Below are positions 1 to 11,571 of a stretch of 64,000 nt of DNA, one piece after another. Positions within the stretch are counted from its first letter, which is position 1; each line of letters begins with the position of its first letter. The DNA comes from Plasmopara viticola (taxonomy: Eukaryota; Oomycota; Peronosporomycetes; Peronosporales; Peronosporaceae). Location: contig MBPM02000077.1 in the NCBI GenBank assembly GCA_001695595.3, forward strand, positions 62,001-126,000, read 5' to 3'. The notes under the pieces are model-generated. The model ran no database searches, was not told where the DNA came from, and worked only from the letters and a program-made list of their open reading frames with translations. The position numbers and the translations under genes were made by a program.

Positions 1-121
1 AAGAAAGCCTTAAACCCCTCGACAGGGGACAGCCTCCCTTAGCTTTTCTTTCCATGTGCTGGAGAAATTTATATCTTTCTTTCCTTTTGCTCAAAGCCCA
101 TAGTTTGCCGCAAGCCAAAAC

Positions 122-137
122 TCATCTTTCAATTTCC
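122..137 (+). promoter_or_regulatory. Initiator/FPR-like core promoter of the PAN/Apple gene
   Basis: The string TCATCTTTCAATTTCC fits the oomycete initiator plus flanking promoter region (TCA, pyrimidine-rich core, then CAATTT). It lies about 45-60 bases before the ATG at 181, a spacing usual for the short 5' leaders of oomycete genes. Seen: the motif and its spacing. Inferred: transcription starts at or near it. Confidence 0.6.
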
Positions 138-180
138 TCATTGGTGTCTACATTGCAACGATCTTTTCACACATAAGTTC

Positions 181-1950
181 ATGTCTCTGAAAAAATTTGC
201 TACGGCATCAGCCATAGCCAGCATTTTCACCACTAAACTTGCATCTGCTGACGTCTCGATCTCCGTAGAGTACGACGCTACCTACTCGCTATCAGAGTCT
301 TGTGGTCCACCGTGCTCTGGTGACGGAGCGGAGCCCACAGGCAATGCTTGTCCCAAAGCTGGTGACGTCGCCGTCGCCGACTGCCACTCGCACCAAATGT
401 CGTACAATGGTGCAAATTGCGTTGCTCCAGTCGATGCCCACTGCGTCATCGTTCACGACAATGTGTGGGGGTGTGCATTCCCGAAGATGGGGTACACTTC
501 TGCTGGCGAAGTGGACGCCGTCGCCGCATACGAGGTCTGGGGCAGTACAGATGAGGACGGTCACGCCGTGAAGGAAGCCCCAGTCAGTGGTGGCTACGAC
601 CAATCTCTCGATAGTCCACTTGGTGTCAACTGTGACGTTGTGACAGAGTCAACGTCTGACCATATGGGTGGCGCAAAGGAAGGTGAAGTGGTTTATGGCA
701 ACATGGTCGACCATCAAACGGCCATCAAAAGTGATCACGACACCACCAGTCACTACAACTCACTGAGGACAGGCACGACTGAGAGTGACAAGACCGAGAG
801 TGACAATGACTCACATGATCTTCCAATGAATGGTTACTACGGCACTACTGGAACGACAGAGAAGGACAGTACGATGACTGCTACTCATGACATCGGCATG
901 AGAGGAGCTTATGAGGGTAGTATTAGTACCGGGGGCTACACGACTGGTATGACACATGAAGGCAAAACAGCCGTGACTGGTGGATACTACGCCAAAACCC
1001 CAGAGGGAGGTGAAAGTATGGAAAGCTTTGCAGGCGATATGATAATCAAGGGTGAAACACCATTGACTGGTGGATACACTGACGAGACCCCTGAGGGTGG
1101 TAAAAGCATGGAATATTACCATACTGGTATGAAAACCGAAGATGAAGCTGCAATGACCGGTGTATACACCACTGAGTCCACCGAGAAAGGTGAGAGTGAG
1201 ATGACGAAACCAGAGAGCGAAAGTGCAATGCATGGTGGATACACTAGTGGTATGACAACAGCTGATGAAACAGCAGTGACTGGTGGTGCATCCACTTCAA
1301 ACATCGACGATGGCACTCCTTCTGAAGCGCAGCCCATCGACCACATGCCTTATGAATCGGGAGCCTACATGGCAGGCCAAAACGAACATCACCAAGTGCA
1401 CGAGAATGTGACACCAGACCCTCATATGACTGAATCTTCCGAAACTGAGCACGATCTAGACTCCACCATGGATCAGACCCATCAGTCCCCCTATGGCTCC
1501 CAAGAAGAATCAAGTAACGCCTCTAAAGACGCCCCTTGCGATTCTAGTGCGCTCGAAGATGAGACTGTTTCGGTGGCAACAATGACTCCGCTCGTGCTTC
1601 CCGCGATCGCGTCCATGGAACCTTTGCTTTCGCCATTTCCGATCGAAGAGCCTCCAACTACAATGTCACCGTGCTCTGACGAAGGCATTAACGGTGTCAA
1701 AGTGGAAACTCAAGTGCGCTACAGCAACCTCGACATCATTTCCACAACGGCAGGCATCGGACAAGAGCAATCGTGGCGCTCGTGTTGCGAGCAGTGCTTG
1801 TCAAATCTCGTCTGTGTAACTTTTAGCTTTGAACAACTTGTTTCAGCAAATGTGTGCGTTCTCACGGGGTCAGCAAATGGCAAAACGACGCAATTACCCA
1901 ATTGGCAATCAGGCAACGTTCTCAACGTTCGCGCTCTTGTGAGTGTCTAA
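181..1950 (+). CDS. Secreted PAN/Apple-domain protein with repetitive Thr/Gly/Glu-rich middle
   Basis: 589 residues in one uninterrupted frame. Residues 1-23 form a signal peptide with an ASA-like cleavage site. A Cys-rich N-terminal segment follows (C41, C45, C57, C68, C80, C88, C98). A long low-complexity middle (about 190-480) has imperfect repeats built on TGGY and TPEGG motifs. The C-terminal 92 residues (about 498-589) look like a PAN/Apple domain, with the CCEQC cluster at 535-539 and further cysteines at 545 and 559. PAN/Apple domains in oomycete secreted proteins such as CBEL-type lectins bind carbohydrate or protein at the cell wall or host interface; that role is inferred here. A core-promoter motif lies just upstream and an AATAAA at 2030-2035. 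A decayed paralogue lies at 35380-36169. Start choice is supported by the signal peptide. Confidence 0.85.
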   Translation: MSLKKFATASAIASIFTTKLASADVSISVEYDATYSLSESCGPPCSGDGAEPTGNACPKAGDVAVADCHSHQMSYNGANCVAPVDAHCVIVHDNVWGCAFPKMGYTSAGEVDAVAAYEVWGSTDEDGHAVKEAPVSGGYDQSLDSPLGVNCDVVTESTSDHMGGAKEGEVVYGNMVDHQTAIKSDHDTTSHYNSLRTGTTESDKTESDNDSHDLPMNGYYGTTGTTEKDSTMTATHDIGMRGAYEGSISTGGYTTGMTHEGKTAVTGGYYAKTPEGGESMESFAGDMIIKGETPLTGGYTDETPEGGKSMEYYHTGMKTEDEAAMTGVYTTESTEKGESEMTKPESESAMHGGYTSGMTTADETAVTGGASTSNIDDGTPSEAQPIDHMPYESGAYMAGQNEHHQVHENVTPDPHMTESSETEHDLDSTMDQTHQSPYGSQEESSNASKDAPCDSSALEDETVSVATMTPLVLPAIASMEPLLSPFPIEEPPTTMSPCSDEGINGVKVETQVRYSNLDIISTTAGIGQEQSWRSCCEQCLSNLVCVTFSFEQLVSANVCVLTGSANGKTTQLPNWQSGNVLNVRALVSV

Positions 1951-3191
1951 AACAGCTCATCTTCTTGAGAACTGTACAAAAATTCTTTTTTTGACATTTT
2001 GCCCCTTAACACTACCTAATCAAAATTGCAATAAACTCCTTGGCTTTTTGGTGAAACGTAACCATTAGCATAATGTGATATGGCAGTGAATAAAGTCCAT
2101 TGTTGCGATCACGCGTGAAGTCGTCTTTGATAAAATATACATTTGTTCAGAATTTGATTTTTATTGCATTCAGGTATCCAAATATCCTATTTGTTACAAA
2201 GCATTTCTATGGACTCTTTATACTGCGTTAAAATCTCGGTATATCTCCCAGCACGCTTTCTCAAACCAAAATGCTTTGTGATCTGGTACCACTTGTACGA
2301 CAACGCAATTTGCTTGTGCATCTGGACCATTGTAGGGCTTTAAAACGGATCGTACAACATGCCCGCCTGTCGGACACGTAGCATGCGCTGTTACATTCTT
2401 TTACAAGCTTGGTGAGAAGGCTACATATGCCGCTTAGCAGCTTTGGCGCATTGCCTCACTAGCAAAACTTTGTAGTATGAAAGTCAAGCAAGGGTCATAA
2501 ACAACTTTTTTTAAATTCGTAATAAAAAACTTCTAAAAAGTCGCATGAATAATTTTTCTTCATTGATTGTAATATTACTGCTTATTTATAAATATCTATA
2601 GAAGATAAAAACCAAACTGTCTCACGACGTTCTAGTAACCTAATTGTAATCAGGCGAGGTCGGATGTTGAACGGCGAACAGCCGGCTGTTGTAAGCACGG
2701 TCTGTTATTCGTCGCGGTCGGTCGGTTGGCTCTGTCGGACGTTGGTCGTGGATCTTGTTGACTTAATCTTGACTTTTTACCGGCCGTTTTTCGGTCGGCC
2801 AGCTGGCTTGAGGGGGTCCTGGCGGTACTGAAATCAAGCCATTCGCTTCAAAATTTGTTCGAGTCCAGGTGGCGACACAGACACTTGCGATTTTAGTCTC
2901 CTTTCAGAAACATCACTGTCACAGACAGGCTCACCACTACAAATCGCTACTTCCGGCACATTTTTTTTTCAATAGCGTTGTTCGTGGACCCGCTCCTCTT
3001 AAATTCGGACCTAAAAGATTAAAGCGCTACCAAGAATATCATCATGAGAAACAAGCAATCATACTTCTTGCATGGACTTAAGAGTTGGCTCTATGTATCG
3101 GCTAAAATATCTGAAGGATTCCTGTTCAAGTCATGCTACCAAAGCGAGAAAAGTTGGTCAACGGCTTTTCTACTATGAGAAAAGCGAGGTC
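1951..3191. other. Intergenic, no gene seen
   Basis: AT-rich 3' flank with a polyadenylation-like AATAAA at 2030-2035. A distinctly GC-rich patch (about 2640-2880) contains short CGGTCGGT-type direct repeats and could be an old LTR remnant, but no partner copy is present to prove it. Only short ORFs without recognisable content occur. Confidence 0.5.
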
Positions 3192-3196
3192 ACTAT

Positions 3197-3374
3197 TGTA
3201 TCGACCTATAATCGGGTGTCCTACAGTACGTGTCAATTTGACATCCAAGAGTGTTGGTCACATTCTCGAACGTCGTGACAGAAGAACACGTGACAACGAG
3301 TAAGTTAGAGCAGGAAGTTTGCTTAGTTCGTATGAAATAACTTTCCATTTTGCACTGCGACGCAAGATGTTTAA
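3197..3374 (+). repeat. 5' LTR of the copia element
   Basis: Starts TGTATCGACC and aligns through most of its length with 7692-7866, sharing blocks such as CATCCAAGAGTGTTGGTCAC and CACGTGACAACGAGTAAGTT. Preceded by ACTAT. The first gag-frame ATG (3367) falls at its very end. Confidence 0.75.
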
Positions 3375-3378
3375 AATT

Positions 3379-4191
3379 ATGAGCCCAATAACGAACACGA
3401 ACGAGATTCTCAGCGACGACTACTTCCTGTGGGAGTTCAACGCCCGCATGGCGTTGGCCAGGAAGGACCTTCTCGACCATCTCAATGTGAAGCCAGAGGA
3501 CGCAGTGAATGCCCCCGCCCAGTGCAAAGCCGCCGATGTGAAGGCACTGGCTGTGTTGTCAAAGCTGTTAAGTCCGACGTACCAGATATTGGTGAGAAAA
3601 ACCAAACCTGCATGGGAAGCATGGCAAATCCTGCGTGCTTTTTTCATGAAGCAGAGTCTGCACAACCGTGTGCAGCTGCGCAAGCAACTCCATGAGTTCG
3701 CGATGGCCAACAGTGGGAGCCTCATGGAGCATCTGGTGAAGTTTGATGAATTGTGTGCCAACTTGGCTGCGGTTGGTGACGCTTTGCCAGAAGAGCAGAA
3801 GCTGGTCATCCTCCTTGGTAGTGTGCCAAGTGAGTACGACACGATGGTGCGGCTCATCGAAGCGCGCGACCGTGTGACACTGCTGGAGGCGAAAGAGATG
3901 CTACGACGCGAGTATGAGATGATTCAAAAGCGCGAGGTGAAAGAGCGAGCATTCAAGGCGACAGTGAATAACAATGGTAGGCAGAACAGCATTGGGCGTG
4001 GAGGCCGACTTGGACGGGGTGCCAAGGGACACGGACGCAAAGGATACCATGGTGTTGACAAGAAGAAGCTTAAGGGCAGATGCTATGAGTGCCAGGAAGT
4101 CGGCCACAAGAAACAAGATTGCTCGCGGCTGAAGAGCAACACCGGTGCTTTGGAGTTCGCGTTCTCCGCTATGACCGCCGGTGGTGAATGA
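3379..4191 (+). CDS. Copia gag-like polyprotein part (capsid and zinc knuckle)
   Basis: About 270 residues from the ATG at 3379; the frame is open from 3319 and ATG 3367 is an alternative start. It has the copia gag (UBN2/Retrotran_gag) pattern: a DYFLWEF-type opening, a helical capsid region and a MEHLVKFDEL segment, then a basic RG-rich stretch and one CCHC zinc knuckle (CYECQEVGHKKQDC) near 4083-4124, which in this family binds the element RNA. The frame ends in TGA at 4189-4191, and protease-like sequence follows directly in the same frame. Copia elements normally encode gag and pol as one frame, so this TGA is either a nonsense mutation or a recoding site; the decay downstream favours mutation. 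Confidence 0.75.
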   Translation: MSPITNTNEILSDDYFLWEFNARMALARKDLLDHLNVKPEDAVNAPAQCKAADVKALAVLSKLLSPTYQILVRKTKPAWEAWQILRAFFMKQSLHNRVQLRKQLHEFAMANSGSLMEHLVKFDELCANLAAVGDALPEEQKLVILLGSVPSEYDTMVRLIEARDRVTLLEAKEMLRREYEMIQKREVKERAFKATVNNNGRQNSIGRGGRLGRGAKGHGRKGYHGVDKKKLKGRCYECQEVGHKKQDCSRLKSNTGALEFAFSAMTAGGE

Positions 4192-7100
4192 TCGGCCATC
4201 TGGCTCCTTGATATTGGAGCCACCTCGCACATGACCACGGCTCGAGATAATTTTTTGGAGTACCGCCTGCTTACAAAACCATCCGAGATCATGGTCGCAA
4301 ATAGCCAGCGGGTTGCCACCATAGGTATGGGTACGTGTGAGTTATCTTCACCGGAGGCGTGCGGGTGAAGTTGACGGATGTTCTCCACGTTTAAAATTAG
4401 ATCGAAAGCTTCTGTCGGTTCCTGCACTCATGTCCTAGAATCACGCTATGCGGTTTGACAGAACCGGTGCCTCCATCTAGGTGAATGACAGTGTTGTTGT
4501 TCGGTTCCCTCAGGTTGGAAAGCCGTACGCGCGTGAAACGAAGTCAGAACGGAAGGCAATGCGTATACGGTAGTCGATGGTGCGTCAAGAGATAAGACCT
4601 ATGAAGTAAACCACGCGCGCCTGGGGCACGTCTCCAATGCCAAGAAGAAGCTAGTTGCTCGCGCGTGCGATGGCGTCCCCCCTACGGCTTTGCTCGGATC
4701 GGATGGTGGGGTTTGCGGTGGCTGTACGCAAGGAAAGATGACCAGCTCGTTCGTGCACCAGTCGGGAAGCGAGAAAAAGACAAGTCGCCCATTCGAAATT
4801 GTGCACGCGGATGTGATTGGACCAATTAAACCGAATTCCAAGGGTGGTGCGGTACACATCGTGGTCTTTGTGGACGACTTCAGCCGAGTGGTATTCGTCA
4901 ACTTCATCAAGCAGAACTCTCAAGTCTTCGATTGCTTCAAGGCATTTTGCACTCAGGTTAAGGTGCAATACGGCTGCAAGATGATGTGTGTTCGTGGTGA
5001 CAACGGCGGTGAGTATGTAGGCAAGCGCTTCGGCAAGTTCTGCGCCTCCAAAGGGATCATTCGCCAGACAAGTGCGCCATACAGCCCCCAGCAAAATGGG
5101 GTTGCTGAGCGTATAAACCGAACACTCGCTGACATGGCCCGATCGATGCTACACTACATGCAAGTAGACCGTGTGTGGTGAAGCGCTCTGGTCTGCAGCT
5201 TACATCGTCAACCGTATCCCGAACACTGCGCTACCATATCACAGCCCCCTCGAAGTATTATCCGGAAAGCGCCAGTCACTCGAAAACCTCCGTGTATTTG
5301 GTGCTCGTGGCTACGTACATCTGACAAGCCAAAGGAATGTAAACTCGCTCTTCGAGCTCACCATTGTCTCTTCCTCGGATACGCTGATAAATCGAAAGCA
5401 TACCGCGTGTGGGACTTCGACGATGAGCGTATCGTGATTACGCGATCGGTGCATCTAGATGAGCGACCATCACCCACGTTCCATGCCGTCAGTGATGACT
5501 CAAGTTGCTCTCCTTGTGCATCGATGATCACGATGGTGGGATGTATATTCCGCCACCGCGACCAGTGGATGAGAATGACCATGGTGAAACTGCGGGTGTT
5601 GACGATGGCGCCGACGTCGAAATGGAAGAAGTGTCTCCTACCGATGCTCAAGTCTCACTCGTTCCTACTGATGCTCTGGACAGGGGGAGTATCAGCCAGG
5701 CGCAAGTTGTCCAGGGCATCATTCCTGCTTCTGCTATCGAATATCCTCAGACGCAGCTCGCTCAGCGTCCTGATTGCGATATCGTCCCGCACTCACAACA
5801 TCCAAGTCGATCGATTTTTAGACCCGCCATCATGGTCCAGCAACTCAACCCTAGCCGTGATTTCGTCCGTGCTGCCGCAAGGATTCCGAGCACACCGTCA
5901 GTATTTATCCCTCATAGTGTTGGTGTTGGTGTCGGCGTCGATGCATCAGAGAATCGCATATTGTTCAATGGTGGTTCCATTCGCCCTCGGTCGATCACGT
6001 ACGAACAACCGCGTCTACTGACTGATGGATATATGACTTTGCATCTTGGTGGCGCTGAAAATGACGATGAGCCAGAACCAGAAAGCAAGCGACCACGCCT
6101 GGACGAGTACGAAGCTGCGTTAGTTGTGTCTGAGCTGCCTACATCATACTCTGAAGCAATGGCGGCCCCTGACGCTCCACAATGGAAGGAAGCTATTCGC
6201 GCTGAGATTCGATCGCATGTGCGGAACCGCACTTGGGATATGGTGCAGCGACCTTAAGGAAGCAAGGCGATCGGATGCAAGTGGGTGTTCGCGAAGAAGT
6301 ACGACGAGAATGGAGCGGTGAAGCGCTACAAGGCACGTCTGGTCGCTCGAGGTTTTCTGCAGACTCGCGACATAGACTATACCCACTCATACATGTCAGT
6401 AGCAAGCATGAACACGATCCGGGTCTTTCTCGCACTGTGCTGCACTCGACGCCTCATGATTCGCCAGTTTGACATCGAGACCGCGTTTCTAAATGGCGAG
6501 CTTACGAAATAGTGTTTATGAGTCCCCCTGAAGGAGTGAATGTGGCGCCGGGATTGGTTTGCAGACTCCGCCGCAGCCTCTATGACAGAAGCAAGCTGCA
6601 TTTGTGTGGCACCGTACTATCCGCGACGTGTTCAAAAGTGTCGGTTTTCAAACATTGTCGAGCTGATCCTTGTCTCTTCTTTCGACGAGATGGCAATGAC
6701 CCAGCGGCCGCGGTTCTTTTGGTGCTCTACGTGGACGATCTACTTGTTAATTGCAAGACAGAGATGCAAGCGCAATTCGTGTGTAATGGTCTCGCGTCGC
6801 ACTTCATGGTCAAATCACTCGGTGATGCTCGTTTCGTTCTCTGGATAGAAGTACTCCACGATCGAAAATGTGGTGAAATGGTGATGAAGCAATCTCAGTT
6901 TATTACCAAGTTCTCGAGCGTTTTGGTCAAGTATCTGCTCATGGTATCCGCAACCCAATGGTGATCGGTCAAGATCTCAACCCATCCGACAAGCACGGTG
7001 TAAGCACAGACGAAACCAAGTACCGCGAATTCATCGGATCAATGTTGTACGTTGCCAATGCCACGCGTACCGACATTGACGTCGCGCTGCCGATCCTCTC

Positions 7101-7587
7101 TCAGTACCTCGATACGCCGCGTGAGATGCATTGGAATGATGCGGTTCGTGTGCTTCGCTACCTTAAGGCCACTTTTTCGATCGGCATCCACTACACGGAT
7201 AAGAGCAAGAGTAGCGCGACGTACTGCGACGCAAACTGGGGCGGCGGTAAAGAGACGCGACGCTCGACGTCTGGTGCGATGGTGAAGATGGCTGGCGGTC
7301 CGATCATCTACAAGAGCAAGCGACAAGCAACCGTCGCGTTATCGTCTGCTGAAGCCGAGTACATGGCTCTTGCACTTACCACTCAAGAAGTAATGTGGCT
7401 GCGTTTTCTCCTCGAAATGATGGGTATGAACGTGCCGAGTGCGTCGACGATCTACATGGACAACCAGTCGGCGATTAGTATGGCAATTAACCACGGATAC
7501 ACCCCACGCGCCAAGTACATCGACCTCCGAGCTCACTTCGTCCGTGACCACGTCGAGAAGGGCAGCACCAAGGTGGAGTACGTATGA
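4192..7587 (+). pseudogene. Copia pol remnant (protease, integrase, RT, RNase H)
   Basis: Protease: WLLD-IGATSHM begins right after the gag stop; the catalytic DSGA is read here as DIGA (4210-4221). Integrase: HHCC zinc-binding region from about 4610, then the DDE core within 4690-5181 (VHAD, GDN, and E of VAERINR). At 5179-5181 a stop/frameshift separates it from the ALWSAAYIVNRIPN block in the next frame. RT: split by a nonsense TAA at 6255-6257 and by a frame change near 6510; the catalytic YVDDL lies at 6728-6742. RNase H: the 6958-7587 frame carries YCDANWGG, RRSTSG and SSAEAEYMAL. Order IN before RT is diagnostic of Ty1/copia. Several breaks make a functional polyprotein impossible as written. 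Confidence 0.9.
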
Positions 7588-7691
7588 TCGGAATCTCAGC
7601 TGATGATATGTTAACGAAGGCCGTTTCGACGCCGCGCTTCGTAGAGCTTCGTGACGCATGCGGACTTGTGGACTGACAAGTTGACAGAAAG

Positions 7692-7866
7692 TGTAACGAC
7701 CTATTCTTGGGTGTCCCACAGTACGTGTAAACTTGACATCCAAGAGTGTTGGTCACATTGTAGTTAAGACCGAAGAACACGTGACAACGAGTAAGTTAAA
7801 GCAGGAAGTTTGCTTTGTTCGTATGAATTAACTTTTCATTTTGCACAGCGACGATCAAGTTGTTAA
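7692..7866 (+). repeat. 3' LTR of the copia element
   Basis: Starts TGTAACGACC and mirrors the 5' LTR with scattered substitutions and small gaps. Followed by ACTAT at 7867-7871, the same five bases that precede the 5' LTR. Confidence 0.75.
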
Positions 7867-7871
7867 ACTAT

Positions 7872-9881
7872 TATGAGTAAGATTCGTACAAAATATCTCT
7901 ACTGAGATTTCGAGAAGAGTATCCAAGTGTCGCAAGTTCTTGGTAATAAAAACGTATGGATGTGTGTCCGTTGCAACTGTTGAAGAATCCATCGCGTCAA
8001 ACAACTTTGCGCGCAAAAGGTTAGATCAACCAAAACAAATAGACTGATGCTCTAGGAGAGAAGAAAGCTGATTGTATATTTTGGAACGCCTAACGAAACG
8101 ATTTTTGGCGCTGTATGGTCATTTTTAGAGTTTTGACAGTCACTTCTTACCTAGACATCCTCTACTTTGGGTCGATCATAACGAGTTCGAGATTGTTTAG
8201 CGGAACAAGGTCAAAGCAGCTTATCGACCGATAACGCTGCAAGGGTTTCAGTGATGAATATGTCTGCTTTGATGGGCGTAAAGCCTCCTTAAAAGGAGGC
8301 TGGACAATAACATGCCAAAATAAATATGTGCCGTATCTTTTTTCCGAAACAAGATGTAGCAATCAGTATTTCTAATCTTCATCAGTAAGTACGAGTAACG
8401 AGTAAATAACTTTTCTCTAATGGTCGAAGCTAGACCAAAAGCCGAAACAAACTTGCAATGGTGTTCTTAACAATGTATACCTTTTGGAAACGAAGATGTC
8501 TCGAATCAAAGTGATAGTCGATTTACATCCTGCCTCGATAACAAAAAAAAACCAAAGTTCAAAAATTTGGTCCTCCCCTGTGATAAGATTGTATAATTGC
8601 CTATTTCTATGGATAGTGCCAATACATACACATTTTATTTTGCCGGTGACGACGGTCACGTCACATGACCCCCTACCTTAAAAAGTGAATAGTCAGGGTC
8701 CAGCAATCAAAGCTCTAACTTGGTAGGATGTTCTGGTACAAGAAACACGTTGTGCTTGTACAAAATACTGTATCACTCAGCAGTATGAGAGTAATACGGG
8801 GCCATTGTCAACCTTTGCCAATAAGGTGAAGGGAAGCGTGGTGTAATTTTCAAATTTCTCGCACTCAGTACCTGTGTTCTGTGCCCGCAAATCTAACAGA
8901 AAATGGCATCAATACCCTGCTTATCAAACTCCAAACGGAACGGCAATAGCTGCATATGCACCGTCTCCGAGATAGCACGGATTGTTTGGTAATTTAAAAG
9001 CTTCACATCTTTGTTATATAATAGAAATGTTACGTACGTAAACTGCATGTTACCCGGATTTATGCACTTTTCTAGTTGACTCTTCTTATGGCAATATCTA
9101 ACTTGAGTGGCTCACATGGTACAGTCCTTAATATTGCTATGGACTCACTGCTTAGTATCAGCTGTCGGTGAATGGAACGCCTTCATAAACAAAGTAAATA
9201 ATTAAGTGGAGGACACTATACTCAGTCACACTTGGCAGCACTTTGTAGCTCTTTCTATGACATGTTTTGCAAACCATTCGAGCAAAACTAAAAAAACTAG
9301 AAATGGTCGTGGAATACGGCTTCTTCAGGCTCTTCTTCTCTGTATAAAAAGAATATATCTGCAATTATACGCGCTTGACATCGCTAAAATAAAAGCATTA
9401 TGTATCTGAAAAATTGAATCAACCGAAGCAAATTTGGTAGTAGCTACACCCTCGCGTCCGTGTAATAACTATACTGTGAGAAAGGAAGCCTTTCAGGTAC
9501 ACCAGCGTCGGATTTGATCAAAAGTCGGTTCTGAAAAATTGTGATAGTCACAGTTAGGTGTCGCCTACAAATTCCTCGTTTATACAGGAAGGACAGAGAA
9601 TAAGCACTCGGCAAACTTGGTTCAAAAGTGTTAGGCTTCTTCACGCTTTAAGTAATTCAGCGTTTCCATCGAGTTAGTCTCGAACGGCCACATATTAGAT
9701 CGTTTTCCGCTTTTAATTTGAATAGCAATTCAAGCCACCGATGCACCTCAACCCTACCTTCTTGCTTCATGCATTGACGCTAAGCCAATCATTTTTGTCT
9801 CTCACGTCAGTGTCTTCTTCTTCGACATGCGCGCAAGCGTAATTCGAAACTACCTTAGTTAGGCCAACATGTTTTCGTCTG
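7872..9881. other. Gene-free AT-rich stretch
   Basis: No ORF longer than about 80 codons and none with recognisable motifs. Contains only small palindromes, for example CCTCCTTAAAAGGAGG near 8285. No transposon domain recognised. Confidence 0.5.
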
Positions 9882-10186
9882 CAGTACTAAGGTAGATAGA
9901 ATAGAAATTGACGCGCCCGCTGCATCTGGTAACCAGTATATTACTAGCTACCAGCGACAGTACCATGGTAGATAAATTACAAATTGACGCGCCCGCTGCA
10001 TCTGGTAATTAGTATATTACCCGCTACCCGCGACAGTACTATGGTAGATAGAATACAAATTGACGCGCCAGCTGCATCTGGAAACCAGTATATTACCCGC
10101 TACCCGCGACAGTATTATGGTAGATAGAATACTAATTGACGCGCCCGCTGCATCTGGTAACCAGTATATTACCCGCTACCCGCGAC
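9882..10186 (+). repeat. 76-bp minisatellite, four units
   Basis: Four head-to-tail units of exactly 76 bp. The block ATTGACGCGCC recurs at 9907, 9983, 10059 and 10135, each time followed by GCTGCATCTGG and a CAGTATATTAC segment. Units differ by only a few substitutions, so the array expanded recently compared with the decayed surroundings. The unit length resembles a tRNA, but no tRNA stems or boxes are recognisable. A short ORF that runs through it is a by-product of the repeat. Confidence 0.95.
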
Positions 10187-11127
10187 CTACGCGGTACAAA
10201 AAGCGCAGCCCCTGGGAATGCAATCATTTGATTGTTTTAGGCCAGCATCTGCGCGCCCCTCTACCGCACGCTATATCCCATGCTGGTCTAGAGAGGAGGG
10301 TCCTTTGATAATCCAGTCATTCCCCGACCGCTAGCACCGAAAAGTTCTAAGTCAGTGAATGTAAAGCTCTGGTAGTAGAAATTTTTGATGACAGACCATC
10401 CTTCAAACCTAACTCGAAAAGCACTTTAATGTCACAGCCGCAAGCAGTGACTCAAAAATACCTATCATTGATTTTTATGTCGGGGGACCCGGAAGTAATT
10501 ATCAATTCCTCTTCTGCTAGTGCTTCCAAGACAAACGGTTACGTTGTGGCTGACGGTTTTCATGCCAATACAGCATTCATCATAAGGCTAAGAAGCCGTG
10601 TGCAGTATGAATGTGCACGTTAAGCATGCGGTCACCATTCAGACAGCTCACGTGCCGATTGATGTTATTGTGAAGCTTAAACGTCACCTGGCCAGAAAAG
10701 TCTATCTTGCATTAAGTATCTGGAGTTGATCTAAATAAGCTGCGGCCCTTACCGACATAATCAACTTCGGAAAAAACCTTTCTACTAATCACGCAAAAGC
10801 CGCTGCATCTCGTAAAGAAATAGGAAGATTGATACAGAATTGTTGCCAAGGCTAGCGGCACTTCCATATCTAAGGCGTTATGAAGCAAACGCGCTTTAAT
10901 CGGGCGCTCATATATTCATGTATATGAGCGTAGCTGTCCCACTTCACAGAGCTCGCGGGGGCCGTTGGACTTGGTCCGACGTAATTTGCTGCAAGCTAAA
11001 ATCATCCTCTGCAATTAGGGCCTGGTATATAAATGCCCGCTGAGGTAAAATAAAAATGGGCACATCCTGCGCTTGAAGCTTAACTTTCAGTGTGTAACTT
11101 CGCATTATGCTGAAGCCGAGCCAAAAC
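10187..11127. other. Gene-free stretch
   Basis: Only short ORFs without recognisable motifs. Nothing further identified. Confidence 0.45.
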
Positions 11128-11571
11128 AAACGTGAGTCAACTCCGACCCAAAACATACTCTTGATTAATGGCTTTCATTGTGTCGTTCATGGGAATCGAT
11201 TGTCGATTGCAGCACCTTGAAAGTTCACCCAAAGCAATAAAAATGGCTCTTTCAAACAAGTCTATTTCGTACACTGTACGTAAAAAAGGCTTTCGGAGAC
11301 CTTTCGCGGCGCACAAACACGATGGGCTTTCTTTTTGGCACTACGTCAAGCGTGGATTGTCTTCGACCCAAATTTTACTCTCAAAAAGTGAATTTACATT
11401 GCGTCGTTCAATGCGAACAGGAAGTCATTTTTATCACCCTGAAAGTTCACCTCAAGCCAAAACAGTGGCTTTTATAAACAATCCTATTTCGTAAATCATA
11501 CGTGAGGTGGGTCTACGGAGAGCTTCCGCGCTGCACGAAGAAGTAGAGTGTGCTTTTGGCGCCGTAACTTA
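11128..11571 (+). repeat. 222-bp tandem duplication, two diverged units
   Basis: Two adjacent direct repeats offset by 222 bp: GAAAGTTCACC occurs at 11219 and 11441, and CTATTTCGTA at 11262 and 11484, with a similar order of blocks between. Divergence is considerable (roughly a quarter of positions). A 108-codon frame (11168-11494) spans both units, but the second unit has a stop where the first reads on, and no motif is recognised, so it is not called as a gene. A weaker third unit may precede the pair. Confidence 0.75.

Larger units (their letters stand above)
3197..7866 (+). mobile_element. Ty1/copia LTR retrotransposon, degenerate
   Basis: Two similar terminal segments (3197-3374 and 7692-7866) flank coding matter in Ty1/copia order: gag with a zinc knuckle, protease, integrase, reverse transcriptase (YVDDL), RNase H. 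The five bases before the first LTR (3192-3196) and after the second (7867-7871) are both ACTAT, consistent with a target-site duplication. The pol region carries nonsense codons and frameshifts, and the two LTRs differ by many substitutions and small gaps, so the copy is old and not autonomous. The LTRs are short (about 175 bp) and the exact 3' LTR edge is uncertain because similarity continues weakly for a few bases. Confidence 0.9.

Noticed and set aside
811..1233. 140-codon minus-strand ORF
   Set aside because: Mirror frame of the repetitive middle of the PAN/Apple gene; its composition is explained by the plus-strand repeats.
2640..2890. GC-rich patch with GTTCGAGTCC resembling a pol III B box or tRNA
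   Set aside because: No cloverleaf stems could be formed around it; may be an LTR fragment but no partner copy is present.
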